Below, piece by piece: positions 33,977 through 43,502 of a stretch of 64,000 nucleotides of DNA. Location: positions 484,809 through 548,808 of the forward strand of contig NZ_JACHTD010000001.1 in NCBI RefSeq assembly GCF_014145665.1, written 5' to 3'. Numbering within the stretch: position 1 is the stretch's first letter; each line of letters opens with the position of its first letter. Position numbers and translations under genes: made by a program. This stretch comes from Myroides sp. NP-2 (lineage in GTDB: Bacteria; Bacteroidota; Bacteroidia; Flavobacteriales; Flavobacteriaceae). The notes under the pieces were generated by a model. It did not search any database and was not told the origin of the DNA. It saw only the letters and a program-made list of their open reading frames with translations.

Positions 33977-34725
33977 TGAGACTATCAGAAGGAGTAAAAC
34001 AGTTATTGATTATAAACGTCCTATTTTTTATAGGAAGCCAGTTTGTACCTGCAACCTACGACTATTTAGCGATGTACTATTTTGACAACGCAAAATTTCA
34101 AGTGTGGCAACCGCTAACCTATATGTTTATGCATGGAGGAATCATGCATATTTTCTTCAATATGTTTGCGTTGTTCTCTTTTGGAACTACCTTAGAAATG
34201 CTGTTTGGAACCAAGCGATTATACCTTTTATTCCTAATTTCAGGATTCGGAGCCGCATTGTTACATATGGGGGTGAACTATTATTCGGTTTCACACGGTG
34301 TCAGTCAATTAGTGGCGGCAGGCTATACAGAATCGGAAATTTACAATTTATTGCGCAGCGGTATGTACAACACTCAATGGGAAACTGTTTTGGGATCTAC
34401 TGATTTAAGTGCCATGATTTCAGCCTTTAACGCCCCTGTAGTAGGAGCTTCTGGTGCGGTCTATGGCTTCTTGGTCGCATTTGCTTATATGTTCCCGAAT
34501 GCAGAATTGATGATGATGTTTATTCCCGTACCCATCAAAGCGAAATACTTTGTTCCTGGAATTCTAGCGATTGACTTAATCGGTGGTTTAACAGGTGGTT
34601 TCAGTATTTTTGGTGGTGGAACAGGAATTGCACACTTTGCACACGTAGGAGGTGCCTTAACTGGATTCTTACTCGTGCGCTATTGGAAAAAAAATCAATT
34701 CAAACAAAACCGCTGGGATTTGTAA
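33976..34725 (+). CDS. Rhomboid family intramembrane serine protease
   Basis: A 249-residue, six- to seven-helix membrane protease. GGIMHIFFNMFALF holds the HxxxN oxyanion motif, GASGAVYGFL the nucleophile serine (about residue 156), and HFAHVGGALTGFLL the catalytic histidine. An inserted loop of about 45 residues lies between helices 3 and 4. Substrates unknown. It is the first of two adjacent rhomboids after mutL. Confidence 0.93.
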   Translation: MRLSEGVKQLLIINVLFFIGSQFVPATYDYLAMYYFDNAKFQVWQPLTYMFMHGGIMHIFFNMFALFSFGTTLEMLFGTKRLYLLFLISGFGAALLHMGVNYYSVSHGVSQLVAAGYTESEIYNLLRSGMYNTQWETVLGSTDLSAMISAFNAPVVGASGAVYGFLVAFAYMFPNAELMMMFIPVPIKAKYFVPGILAIDLIGGLTGGFSIFGGGTGIAHFAHVGGALTGFLLVRYWKKNQFKQNRWDL

Positions 34726-34726
34726 C

Positions 34727-35563
34727 ATGAAAATACTCGATGATTTAAAGAGAAAGCTAAACCTTAGTGATAAAATTAGCGATAGGGTACAAGTGTTGAT
34801 TTTCAGTAATGTCCTTGTATTTGTTTTGCTCTTTGGACTTTCAGCTGTCTTGTCTTCGGTTTATCACAGCATCTTCCCCTATGTTGCGTTTGTCGCAGAC
34901 GGGGCCGCATCCTTGACTCGCTTTTGGACGTTTATCTCCTATTCTTTCGTACATGCTAACATCTGGCATCTACTGCTGAATATGATTATGTTATTCTTTG
35001 TGAGTAATCTTTTTTTTACCTTCTTTACCTCAAGACAATTTTTGTTTGTTTATTTTCTGGGCGCTTTAGGAGGAAGTATGTTGTATTACTTGTGTTCTTT
35101 CTTTTTTTCCATGGGATATGGCTTAGTAGGAGCTTCTGCCGCTGTGATGGCGCCTCTTATCGCTTTAGCTAGTTTTGCCCCTCAAATGGAAGTACGACTT
35201 GCCTTAATCGGAAGAATAAAAATGATTTATATTGCTGCGTTTATCATTGTCATTGATTTGTTTCAACTATCTTCGACCAATGTTGGCGGGCATATTGCTC
35301 ATCTAGGTGGTGCTTTGGTAGGCGTTGGCTACACGGTCTTATTGAAAAATGGGATTGATCTTGCCAAACGCAAAAAGCGAACAGCAAAAAATAAATCTAC
35401 ATTTAAGCAGGTTTATGTTAATAAAAAGGGGGATAAAAACGTTAGTAGAGAAGAAACGACCCAAAAGAAAATTGATGCCATTTTGGACAAGATTAGTAAG
35501 TCAGGCTATGAAAGCTTAAATAAAGAGGAAAAAGAATTTCTTTTTCGTCAGGGAAATGAGTAA
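34727..35563 (+). CDS. Second rhomboid family intramembrane protease
   Basis: A 278-residue rhomboid one base after the first. HANIWHLLLNMIMLFF carries the HxxxN motif, VGASAAVMAPL the serine region and GGHIAHLGGALVG the histidine. The nucleophile motif is GASA, where most active rhomboids have GxSG, but the serine and histidine are kept. A ~75-residue lysine-rich cytoplasmic tail ends in KKIDAILDKISKSGYESLNKEEKEFLF, a segment common to flavobacterial rhomboids. Sequence divergence from its neighbour argues against a recent duplication. Confidence 0.9.
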   Translation: MKILDDLKRKLNLSDKISDRVQVLIFSNVLVFVLLFGLSAVLSSVYHSIFPYVAFVADGAASLTRFWTFISYSFVHANIWHLLLNMIMLFFVSNLFFTFFTSRQFLFVYFLGALGGSMLYYLCSFFFSMGYGLVGASAAVMAPLIALASFAPQMEVRLALIGRIKMIYIAAFIIVIDLFQLSSTNVGGHIAHLGGALVGVGYTVLLKNGIDLAKRKKRTAKNKSTFKQVYVNKKGDKNVSREETTQKKIDAILDKISKSGYESLNKEEKEFLFRQGNE

Positions 35564-35566
35564 AAC

Positions 35567-36604
35567 ATGAAGAAATTATCTGGTTTTAATAAAGTGGTAT
35601 TTACCTTAAATGTCCTTGTTGCTATAGGGACATTGATGGGGTATTTATTGCCTTTTTTAGCGCCAAAATTATTTCCATTTCTCTCTGTTTTTACCTTGAT
35701 ACTTCCCTCGTTGATCTTGATTAATTTTGTTTTCCTGCTCTATTGGGTCATTCAGGTGAAAAGACAAATGATTTTATCTGCTTTAATCTTAGTGCTCGGC
35801 TTTACGTTTATTACCAAATTCTATAAGATTACGGGTAAAAATGAACCTACAGAGCAAAGTGATATTGTATTAATGACCTATAATGTTCGTTTGTTTAATT
35901 TGTTTAAGTGGATTCCTGACGAACTTGTTCCTCAAAAGATAAAAGAATTCATCGATTTACAAGATCCCGATATTTTGTGCTTGCAAGAATATTCCAAAGG
36001 AGCAGCTTTGGACTTTAAGCAATTTCCCTATAAATACGTTGTTTCTCACGGGGAGAAAATTAAAACAGGACAAGCTATTTACTCCAAATATCGCATAATC
36101 GATAAAGGAGAGATCAATTTACCCAACTCAAATAACAATGTGATTTTTGCCGATCTATTTATTAATTCGGATACCATTCGCGTGTATAGCATCCATTTAC
36201 AGTCGATCAGTATTAGTCCTGATATTCACGAAAAAATAGACGAGGAGAAGTCCAAGCGCATCTTTAGGCGCATATCCAATGCGTTTACTGAACAACAAAT
36301 GCAATCGGAATTAATTCAATCGCATATGAAAGACGCCAACCACCGCAAAGTGATTTGCGGTGATATGAATAATAGCGCCTTTTCCTATGTGTATAACAAT
36401 ATTAAAGGTGACCTCAAGGATGCCTTTATCGAAGCGGGAAGTGGCTTTGGAAAGAGCTACGATTTTCCGTACTATCCGATGCGTATTGACTACGTTTTTG
36501 TCGATCCAAGTATTCAGGTAAAATCCTTTAAAACCCACAGTGATTTTAGAAATTCCGATCACTTCCCCATTGTAACCCGTTTGGCGTTAACTGAGCGAGA
36601 ATAA
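35567..36604 (+). CDS. Membrane endonuclease/exonuclease/phosphatase-fold protein
   Basis: A 345-residue protein with three N-terminal membrane helices (about 8-32, 37-60, 68-88) and an EEP domain. Catalytic motifs are MTYNVRLFN, CLQEY, CGDMNNSAFSYVY, RIDYVFVD and the final SDHFPIV. The family includes nucleases and phospholipid or sphingomyelin phosphodiesterases; membrane anchoring suggests an envelope substrate. It starts 3 bp after the rhomboid stop, the last gene of the mutL operon. Its stop abuts that of the convergent transporter with no gap. Confidence 0.87.
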   Translation: MKKLSGFNKVVFTLNVLVAIGTLMGYLLPFLAPKLFPFLSVFTLILPSLILINFVFLLYWVIQVKRQMILSALILVLGFTFITKFYKITGKNEPTEQSDIVLMTYNVRLFNLFKWIPDELVPQKIKEFIDLQDPDILCLQEYSKGAALDFKQFPYKYVVSHGEKIKTGQAIYSKYRIIDKGEINLPNSNNNVIFADLFINSDTIRVYSIHLQSISISPDIHEKIDEEKSKRIFRRISNAFTEQQMQSELIQSHMKDANHRKVICGDMNNSAFSYVYNNIKGDLKDAFIEAGSGFGKSYDFPYYPMRIDYVFVDPSIQVKSFKTHSDFRNSDHFPIVTRLALTERE

Positions 36605-37741
36605 TTATTTTTTTCTTGGCAAACCTATGGCTAGTAGAAAACCCACCCCAGCGAATAGGAGCAATACCCATCCAAAATGAGGGAGTAAACTGCTGACATA
36701 TAAACCCAAACCAATCAGTAAATAGTACAGTAATCCAAATAAGGCACCCGCAGAACCAATAGCCGTTTTGTAGTGCACCAACGCCTGACTCAGTATGTTG
36801 GGAATAGCAATTCCAAAAGCCGCAACAATGAGCAATACAGGGACTAAGAACCACATCGAATCCAATACTATAGCCGTTGCCATTGCACTAGCGAGCGCCA
36901 AAATTGAAGCGCCTAGAATTAAGGTATTGCCCAATATCCCTTTGCTAAGGCATATTTTGTTGAAGTAGCTTCCCGCAAAAGATCCTAGGGCTAAAACCAC
37001 ACCACTATATCCGTAAACAGACGCATCATACCCATTGGATTCAAAGATAAAAGGCGCAAAGGAATAGTAGCTAAACAACAGCACATTATAGCTCATAACT
37101 AAGAGGGCAAAGCGCCAAATACTGCGGTCGGTATACATCTTTTTAGCTAGGCCAAAAAGCGCACTTCGACTGATCTTCTCTTGGGTTTGCTTGGTCTCAG
37201 GTAAGTGATAATACGCTTTAATCACTACAATCAACGCCAGTGCAGCAAGAAGGAAAAAAACACCGTAGTGCTCAAAAGTCGAAACAGTTACACCGCCTAG
37301 TAATAAACCCAATACAGGACTGATCGACAACGCAATTCCCATAATGGAGAACACCTTGCTTAGTTCGGCTCCCGTATAAACATCACGCATCATAGTTTGT
37401 GTAATTACCGAACCAACTGCAATTCCAAATGCAGCTATAATTCGTGCGATTAATACAACTTCAAAGCTCGGTGCAAGTAAAGCAAGCATAGATGCAAGCA
37501 TATAGGTCGTTAGCCCACAAATCATCGCTTTTCGCCTGCCGATGTAGTCACTCAAAATGCCCCAACAGATCACCCCAAATGCAAAGGCAATAAAATAGGT
37601 GCTAATGGTGAGTAATGCTTGAGTTTCACTTACTTGAAAGTGTTGTGTAATACTCGGTAATGCTGGACTGTAAATGGTTTCTACAAATTGCGGAAACATC
37701 ATTAATACCACCATAAAACCCAGTTGTAATTTTGTTTTCAT
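36605..37741 (-). CDS. Multidrug efflux MFS transporter, Bcr/CflA type
   Basis: A 378-residue, twelve-helix exporter. The loop GILSDYIGRRKAMI between helices 2 and 3 and the start YSPALPSITQHFQVSETQ with a first-helix pattern typical of Bcr/CflA support the class. It is divergent from an AraC-type regulator 88 bp away, which likely controls it. Substrate unknown. Confidence 0.88.
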   Translation of the reverse strand: MKTKLQLGFMVVLMMFPQFVETIYSPALPSITQHFQVSETQALLTISTYFIAFAFGVICWGILSDYIGRRKAMICGLTTYMLASMLALLAPSFEVVLIARIIAAFGIAVGSVITQTMMRDVYTGAELSKVFSIMGIALSISPVLGLLLGGVTVSTFEHYGVFFLLAALALIVVIKAYYHLPETKQTQEKISRSALFGLAKKMYTDRSIWRFALLVMSYNVLLFSYYSFAPFIFESNGYDASVYGYSGVVLALGSFAGSYFNKICLSKGILGNTLILGASILALASAMATAIVLDSMWFLVPVLLIVAAFGIAIPNILSQALVHYKTAIGSAGALFGLLYYLLIGLGLYVSSLLPHFGWVLLLFAGVGFLLAIGLPRKK

Positions 37742-37829
37742 TGTTTATTTTATTTCTCATGCAAAAGTCTAACGAATTAGGCTTATCTTTATAACAGTAT
37801 AAAAACAAAAAATATCAAAAGCAGGACAA

Positions 37830-38603
37830 ATGGCATATTTGAACAAGGAACAGGTGCTAAACTTAGAAGAGATTAATCAAGAGGTGATTGGTTTGGCTTC
37901 TGATTTAGTACAGCACGATTCGGGTTTTCACAGCCATGCTTTACACGCGCAACTATTATATGCTCCTAGTGGATGTATGACCTTGCTTACACACAAGCAG
38001 CAAGTAATCCTGCCCCCACAAAAACTGATGTTTATCCCCGCTGGATTAGAACACCGTGTTACCTTTCGCAATGTAGTGGCCTACCGATCAATTTATTTAG
38101 ATATTCGCCAAATCGATGTGACGGATTTGGGGTTAGAAGTTCGTCTCGTTTCACCTTTATTCGCTGAAGTTATTGAGCGAATTTGTTGGTGGGAATGGCA
38201 AGGCACCTATACGGCTTCTCAACAAAATATTTTAGCGGTATTTTGGGATGAATTCCACCAAGCCCAAAGAGAATCCTATGTGTTGGAAATTCCTACAGAT
38301 TACAGGCTACAAGCTGTGATGGACGCTTTTATGTTAGAAAAGAGGGTACCTCCCTTTCTACATGAGCTCGCCCAAGATGTAGGGGCAAGTGAAAAGACGA
38401 TCTCCCGCATTTTTAAGCGAGAAACCAAGATGTCGTATCAAGCTTGGCGTCAGCAATGGCGCTTATACCGAGCTATTGAACTCCTGGCAGAAAACACGTC
38501 GATTTCAGAAGTAAGTGATCAACTAGCATTTTCTTCTGATAGTGCCTTTATAGAGTTTTTTAAAAATCATACAGGGATTACCCCAGCAAAGTATTTTCTG
38601 TAA
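37830..38603 (+). CDS. AraC-family transcriptional regulator
   Basis: A 257-residue regulator with an N-terminal cupin-like sensor domain (HSHALHAQLLYAPSGCMTLLT, about 30-100) and a C-terminal double helix-turn-helix (LAQDVGASEKTISRIFKRET and ISEVSDQLAFSSDSAFIEFFKNHTGITPAKYF). Divergent from the Bcr/CflA-type exporter, so probably its local activator. Confidence 0.92.
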   Translation: MAYLNKEQVLNLEEINQEVIGLASDLVQHDSGFHSHALHAQLLYAPSGCMTLLTHKQQVILPPQKLMFIPAGLEHRVTFRNVVAYRSIYLDIRQIDVTDLGLEVRLVSPLFAEVIERICWWEWQGTYTASQQNILAVFWDEFHQAQRESYVLEIPTDYRLQAVMDAFMLEKRVPPFLHELAQDVGASEKTISRIFKRETKMSYQAWRQQWRLYRAIELLAENTSISEVSDQLAFSSDSAFIEFFKNHTGITPAKYFL

Positions 38604-38659
38604 AGCTTAGGCAGTTTATCCTTTGTACATCCCTTTGTCACCCCAAAAAAAGGTATGTT

Positions 38660-39853
38660 TTACCTCTTAAATTGCTTGGACAGCATATAAAACAAACTCA
38701 ATACAATAATAGCCGAACTGATGTACATAATCGTCGGAATGTGATCGATGTGATCTTTGTAGTACCAACCTGCAGCAAAGGCACCCCCTCCAATTCCTGC
38801 TTCTAAGGCAATATACATGGTAGAAATTGCTTTTCCACGCTGATCTGGTGAACTAAAGTCGATGGTCCACGCATTGAGGGCGGGAGACAAAACACCTAGG
38901 GAAATACCATAGACGAATGCCCCTAAGTACAAGCCATTGACCGTTTGGAAGAAGGCAATAATCACTAGGGATACAAACAAAAGTACTAAGCCAATAATAA
39001 TAATTAATACACGGCCATAGCGATCTGATACTTTGCCTGCAAAGAAGCGAACCAACAAAGAGGAAACAGTAAAGATCATAAAGAAGATTCCTTTATTTTC
39101 TAAACCTAGATGCCCCGTCCAATCGGGAATAAGTGTCAAGATTACCCCATAGGCGATATAAGATAAAAACGTAACAAAAGCTGCAGGGAATACCTTGAGG
39201 TCAAAGATGTCTTTGCGTGAAATTTTAAAGAGAGAGAAAGAAAACTTTTCTTTTTTCTCTAGGGTTTCCTTCATATTCAACAAGATCAAAATTGAGAGCA
39301 AGGCAAACAGAGCCGAGGTGTAGAATAAGAAGTTAATCGAGGTATATATCTTTATGGTACTTCCAATAGCAGGACCAATAGCCATACCTGTGCTAAAGCA
39401 AATTCCGTGTAGCCCCAGGGCTTCTCCCCAGCGTTCTTTGGGAACAATATCCGCAACGTATGCCGCTGTAGCAGTGGGTTTAAAACCCGTTGAAAATCCG
39501 TGTAACAGACGCAAAAACAAGAAACCCGAAACTGTAGTTAAAATAGGGTAGAGTAAACTGCAAATAAAACAGACAATAGAACCAATTGCCATGATGGGAA
39601 CACGACCTATCTTATCCGTTAATTTACCGCTAAAAGGCCTTGAAATACCTGCCGTAATAGTGAATAACCCAATGATTAATCCTTTGTATTCCGCTCCGCC
39701 TAAACTCGATAGGTAATCTGGTAATTCGGGGATTAGCATGTTGAAACTAGCAGAAAATAACAAAGAACTCAAACAAACCAACATAAACTGAAGGTTGTAT
39801 ATAGGGTGTGCGGAACGGGTAAATAAAGACATAGCTGAAATCAATTGCCGCAA
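38660..39853 (-). CDS. MFS transporter
   Basis: A 397-residue, twelve-helix transporter with the canonical loop GKLTDKIGRVPIM after helix 2 and GKVSDRYGRVLII in the second half. The first half contains LRLLHGFSTGFKPTATAAYVAD, seen in the sugar-efflux/drug-resistance group. No regulator is adjacent. Substrate unknown. Confidence 0.86.
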   Translation of the reverse strand: MRQLISAMSLFTRSAHPIYNLQFMLVCLSSLLFSASFNMLIPELPDYLSSLGGAEYKGLIIGLFTITAGISRPFSGKLTDKIGRVPIMAIGSIVCFICSLLYPILTTVSGFLFLRLLHGFSTGFKPTATAAYVADIVPKERWGEALGLHGICFSTGMAIGPAIGSTIKIYTSINFLFYTSALFALLSILILLNMKETLEKKEKFSFSLFKISRKDIFDLKVFPAAFVTFLSYIAYGVILTLIPDWTGHLGLENKGIFFMIFTVSSLLVRFFAGKVSDRYGRVLIIIIGLVLLFVSLVIIAFFQTVNGLYLGAFVYGISLGVLSPALNAWTIDFSSPDQRGKAISTMYIALEAGIGGGAFAAGWYYKDHIDHIPTIMYISSAIIVLSLFYMLSKQFKR

Positions 39854-39888
39854 ATTTATTGGATTAAATCGGACTGGACAAGTTTGTT

Positions 39889-39924
39889 TACCGTTAACAG
39901 TCTACGGTTAATAGTTTACAAACC
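39889..39924. repeat. GTTAAC/GTTTAC-type intergenic repeat, imperfect hairpin
   Basis: TTACCGTTAACAGTCTACGG followed by TTAATAGTTTACAAACC. ACCG pairs with CGGT and the flanking GTTTGT with ACAAAC. It lies between two minus-strand genes and is written in the same word set as the palindrome at 23.2 kb and the array at 47.9 kb, so it is probably another member of one dispersed repeat family. Confidence 0.5.
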
Positions 39925-40410
39925 TCACAATAAATATTCGAAATAACTTTTGTCTGCTTCTTGCTTAATAAAAGTAAAATTCATGCGTTCCATCATGCGA
40001 ACGGATTTTTCATTGGCTGTTTTTGCAATGCCAATAATGCGTTTAATTTGCGGTTCGCGCTGTTTAATGAGTTCGATGAGCCCCCTAGTTCCTTCTGTTC
40101 CATAGCCCCCTTTCCAAAAAGATCTGCCTATAGAAAACCCAATCTCTACTGATTCATCATCGAGGAAAGTATAAACGCCAGTGCCCATCAGTTCATTGGT
40201 CTGCAGGTGTACATAGGCAAAGCGATATTTTTTTCCAGTAGTCTGTTCGCGTTCTACTTGATCGAGAAAGGCTCTGACGTCAGCTAAGGTTTCAAAAGGA
40301 AGACTCGCTCTGTATTGCATCGCCTCTTTGTCTGAATAAATTTCTAATAAAGCCGCTTCATCTTGCGTGGTGAGTGCTCTAAAATAAGTTCGTTCCATTT
40401 GTAGTATCAT
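39925..40410 (-). CDS. GNAT N-acetyltransferase, RimJ/RimL type
   Basis: A 161-residue acetyltransferase. It starts ILQMERTYFRALTTQDEAALLEIYSD, the usual RimJ/RimL opening, and contains the acetyl-CoA loop GRSFWKGGYGTEGTRGLIEL and the late strand IIGIAKTANEKSVRMMERMNF. Known relatives acetylate protein N termini or small amines; the substrate is not predictable. Single-gene unit. Confidence 0.88.
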   Translation of the reverse strand: MILQMERTYFRALTTQDEAALLEIYSDKEAMQYRASLPFETLADVRAFLDQVEREQTTGKKYRFAYVHLQTNELMGTGVYTFLDDESVEIGFSIGRSFWKGGYGTEGTRGLIELIKQREPQIKRIIGIAKTANEKSVRMMERMNFTFIKQEADKSYFEYLL

Positions 40411-40767
40411 GGGATGGTTGTATTTGATTTGTCACAAAGAAAAAACATTTGTAGCGAACACTCGTTTAAAATGCACTTTTTTAAAGAAAAAATGTGGCGT
40501 AGATATAAGCACCATGGATCATAAAAATGCCCTATACGTAATTTGGGGGGCGTATAGGGCAAAAGTAGTATGAAAAAAAGTTTCTAATGGAAATACAATT
40601 ACTATGCCAAAAAAATAATTTTTTGACTAAAAAAAATAGAATAATTAATGGATTTTAGAAGAGAAACAATTGTGTGAAGGGAAGAGTCCTATATTCTTTG
40701 TTTTTTGTACTAGAGTGTTTTATTTTTTTGTAAAATGAATTAAATTAGAGGAAAACAATAGATAACG
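40411..40767. other. Divergent intergenic region with a strong GC-rich stem-loop
   Basis: No gene is visible in these 357 bp. The main structure is the perfect 10-bp inverted repeat GCCCTATACG (40529-40538) / CGTATAGGGC (40551-40560) with a 12-base loop ending in six G. On the minus strand it is followed by ATTTTTATG, so it could end a minus-strand transcript, although no minus-strand gene starts to its right. The remaining bases are AT-rich, and those next to 40768 include TATTTTTTTG, a stretched -7-like element for the DinB-like gene. Confidence 0.5.
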
Positions 40768-41331
40768 ATGACAATACAAGAAGTACAAGGCATTCGCAAA
40801 CAGTTTGAATACTACCGCATGCTAGCAGATAAAACCATACTGCTTCTTTCACAAGAAGAGTTGAATTGGCAATACAATGAAGAAAGTAATTCTATTGCCA
40901 TGTTAATGCGTCACCTCTCGGGAAATTTAGCTTCGCGTTTCACCCATTTCTTTACCGAAGACGGAGAAAAACAGTGGAGAAATCGCGACCAAGAATTTGC
41001 CATTGGCGTTTACGATCGACATGAATTGATTACAAATTGGGAAAAAGGATGGGCCATCCTATTTGAAACACTAGATTCGATTACCTCGGAGAATATCGAC
41101 ACCGTTGTCAAAATTCGAAATCAAGACCACACCGTAGGCGAAGCTTTATACCGCCAATTAGCCCATTATCCCTATCACATTGGGCAAATTGTTTACATCG
41201 GCAAATTGATCAAAAATCAAGCTTGGCAGTCCTTGTCAATTCCCCGAAATAAATCCCTTGTTTACAACCAAGAAAAATTTAATAATCCAAATGCAGATAC
41301 GCATTTTACTGATGATTATTTAAAGAAATAG
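40768..41331 (+). CDS. DinB superfamily protein, DUF1572-like
   Basis: A 187-residue four-helix-bundle protein. Putative metal-binding histidines lie in LMRHLSGN (about residue 49) and HYPYHIGQIVY (about 131 and 134), the DinB arrangement. Relatives include thiol-dependent S-transferases, but most members have no known activity. It is not linked to a neighbouring pathway. Confidence 0.82.
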   Translation: MTIQEVQGIRKQFEYYRMLADKTILLLSQEELNWQYNEESNSIAMLMRHLSGNLASRFTHFFTEDGEKQWRNRDQEFAIGVYDRHELITNWEKGWAILFETLDSITSENIDTVVKIRNQDHTVGEALYRQLAHYPYHIGQIVYIGKLIKNQAWQSLSIPRNKSLVYNQEKFNNPNADTHFTDDYLKK

Positions 41332-41395
41332 AACAAAAAAAATAGAATTTATTTTTTTCAATCCAAGAAAAGGTGGCGGTTCATGCCATATTTTA

Positions 41396-41403
41396 TATAT
41401 TTG
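41396..41403 (+). promoter_or_regulatory. -7 element of the dipeptidyl peptidase III gene
   Basis: TATATTTG, perfect match, 25 bp before the ATG. Confidence 0.6.
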
Positions 41404-41428
41404 TTACAAGACGAATAAAGTATTACTT

Positions 41429-43462
41429 ATGAAATTAAACACAATGGCATGTATTGTATTGGCTTCGGCAATGGCATTATCATGTGGAAAAAACAAAGAA
41501 AATGAAGCTGAAAAAACAGCGGAAACAATAGAGAATTTTGAATTTAGTGTTGATCAATTTGCTGATATTGAGGTGTTGAGATATCAAATTCCTGGTTGGG
41601 AAGATTTGACGCTCAAAGAAAAAGAATTGGTGTACTATTTGAGTCAAGCAGGATACGCAGGACGCGATATTATTTGGGATCAAAACTACAAACACAACCT
41701 TAAAATCCGTCAAGCATTAGAGAACATCTATGTCAATTATGCGGGGGATAAAGAAACCGACGATTGGAAAAATTTCGTCGTGTATGTAAAACGCGTGTGG
41801 TTCTCTAATGGAATTCACCACCATTATTCCAATGACAAAATTAAACCTGCTTTTGCTAAGGCGTATTTCGAAACTTTGTTAGCTGATACGAAAACAACAC
41901 TAGATGCTAGCATTGTGGATATTTTGTTCAATGATGTAGACAATAAAAAAGTAAACCTAGATCTAACGAAAGGCTTGGTAGAAGGCTCTGCTGTAAACTT
42001 TTATGGGGAAGGAATCTCCGAAGCTGAGGTAGAAGCTTTTTACAATAGCATGAAAAGTCCAGACCCTTTGCGTCCACTTTCAACAGGGTTAAACTCTAAA
42101 GTGGTAAAAGAAAATGGAATATTAGTAGAGAAAGTTTGGAAAAGCGGTGGGATGTACGGATCTGCTATTGACAAAATTATCTTTTGGTTAGAGAAAGCAG
42201 TAACTGTTGCTGAAAATCAAAAACAAGCCGATGCGTTACAATTGTTAATCCAATATTATAAAACAGGTGACTTAAAAACTTGGGATGATTACAATGTGGC
42301 ATGGGTAGAAGCTACCGAAGGTAATATTGATTACAACAATGGATTTATTGAAGTGTACAACGACCCATTAGGACATAAAGGTTCCTATGAAAGCGTGGTG
42401 CAAATCAAAGACTTCGATATGTCTAAAAAGATGGAAGTTCTTTCTAAAGAAGCGCAATGGTTTGAAGATAATTCCCCACTGATGCCAGAGCACAAAAAGA
42501 AAAATGTAACAGGTGTTACGTATAAAACGGTAATTGTTGCCTCAGAATCTGGAGATTCTTCGCCTTCAACCCCAATTGGTGTGAATTTGCCTAATGCAGA
42601 TTGGATTAGAGCTGAACACGGATCAAAGTCAATCTCTTTAGGGAATATTATTGATTCTTATAACCACGCTGGCGGTTCTGGTAAACTGAAAGAATTTGCC
42701 CACGATGAAGAAGAAATTCAATTAGAAGAAAAATATGGGGAGTTAGCTGATAAATTACATACGGCTCTACACGAAGTAATTGGACATGCCTCAGGTCAAA
42801 TTAATCAAGGTATTGGTCAACCAAAAGAAACATTAAAAAGCTATGCTTCAACACTAGAAGAAGGACGTGCGGATCTGGTAGGTTTATTCTATTTATACAA
42901 CCCTAAATTACAAGAAATAGGATTGGTGGATGATTGGAAAGCTGTGGGGATGGCTGCTTATGACGGATACATCCGAAATGGTTTAATGACGCAATTAGTG
43001 CGCTTAGAACCAGGAGCAGATATTGAAGAAGCACATATGAGAAACCGCCAATGGGTAAGTGCTTGGGTTTTTGAGAAAGGTAAAAAAGACAACGTCATTG
43101 AAAAAGTTGTGCGCAATGGAAAAACCTACTTCAACATTACTGATTATGAAAAGTTACACGCCTTATTCGGTGACTTGCTAAGAGAAACACAACGCATTAA
43201 ATCTGAAGGAGATTACAATGCTGCCAAACAATTAGTAGAAACTTACGGTGTGAAAGTTGATCAAGCGATTCACAAAGAAGTATTGGAACGCAATGCAAAA
43301 TTTGATGCAGCACCATATAGAGGTTTTGTAAACCCTTATATTGTACCTGTTACGAATGACAAAGGTGAGGTTACAGATTACGTAATTAAACAACCTAAAA
43401 CATTTGAAGAACAAATGTTATTCTATGCAAAAGAATATAATTTCTTACCTGTAGAAAACTAG
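41429..43462 (+). CDS. Dipeptidyl peptidase III (family M49), lipoprotein
   Basis: A zinc metallopeptidase that removes dipeptides from the N terminus of peptides. The 677-residue protein begins with a lipoprotein signal (cysteine 19). The M49 zinc motif HEVIGH is at 448-453 and the third zinc ligand lies in EEGRADL at 477-483. The lipid anchor suggests a periplasmic or surface role in peptide use, unlike the cytosolic eukaryotic enzymes. Length fits bacterial M49 members. Own promoter and terminator. Confidence 0.93.
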   Translation: MKLNTMACIVLASAMALSCGKNKENEAEKTAETIENFEFSVDQFADIEVLRYQIPGWEDLTLKEKELVYYLSQAGYAGRDIIWDQNYKHNLKIRQALENIYVNYAGDKETDDWKNFVVYVKRVWFSNGIHHHYSNDKIKPAFAKAYFETLLADTKTTLDASIVDILFNDVDNKKVNLDLTKGLVEGSAVNFYGEGISEAEVEAFYNSMKSPDPLRPLSTGLNSKVVKENGILVEKVWKSGGMYGSAIDKIIFWLEKAVTVAENQKQADALQLLIQYYKTGDLKTWDDYNVAWVEATEGNIDYNNGFIEVYNDPLGHKGSYESVVQIKDFDMSKKMEVLSKEAQWFEDNSPLMPEHKKKNVTGVTYKTVIVASESGDSSPSTPIGVNLPNADWIRAEHGSKSISLGNIIDSYNHAGGSGKLKEFAHDEEEIQLEEKYGELADKLHTALHEVIGHASGQINQGIGQPKETLKSYASTLEEGRADLVGLFYLYNPKLQEIGLVDDWKAVGMAAYDGYIRNGLMTQLVRLEPGADIEEAHMRNRQWVSAWVFEKGKKDNVIEKVVRNGKTYFNITDYEKLHALFGDLLRETQRIKSEGDYNAAKQLVETYGVKVDQAIHKEVLERNAKFDAAPYRGFVNPYIVPVTNDKGEVTDYVIKQPKTFEEQMLFYAKEYNFLPVEN

Positions 43463-43469
43463 TAAATAT

Positions 43470-43499
43470 AAAAGCCAACGATTGCGTTGGCTTTTTTTG
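43470..43499 (+). terminator. Rho-independent terminator after the DPP III gene
   Basis: AAAGCCAACG (43471-43480) and CGTTGGCTTT (43485-43494), perfect stem, ATTG loop, T run. It ends 4 bp from the stop of the convergent AraC-type gene and can serve both. Confidence 0.88.
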
Positions 43500-43502
43500 T
43501 CT

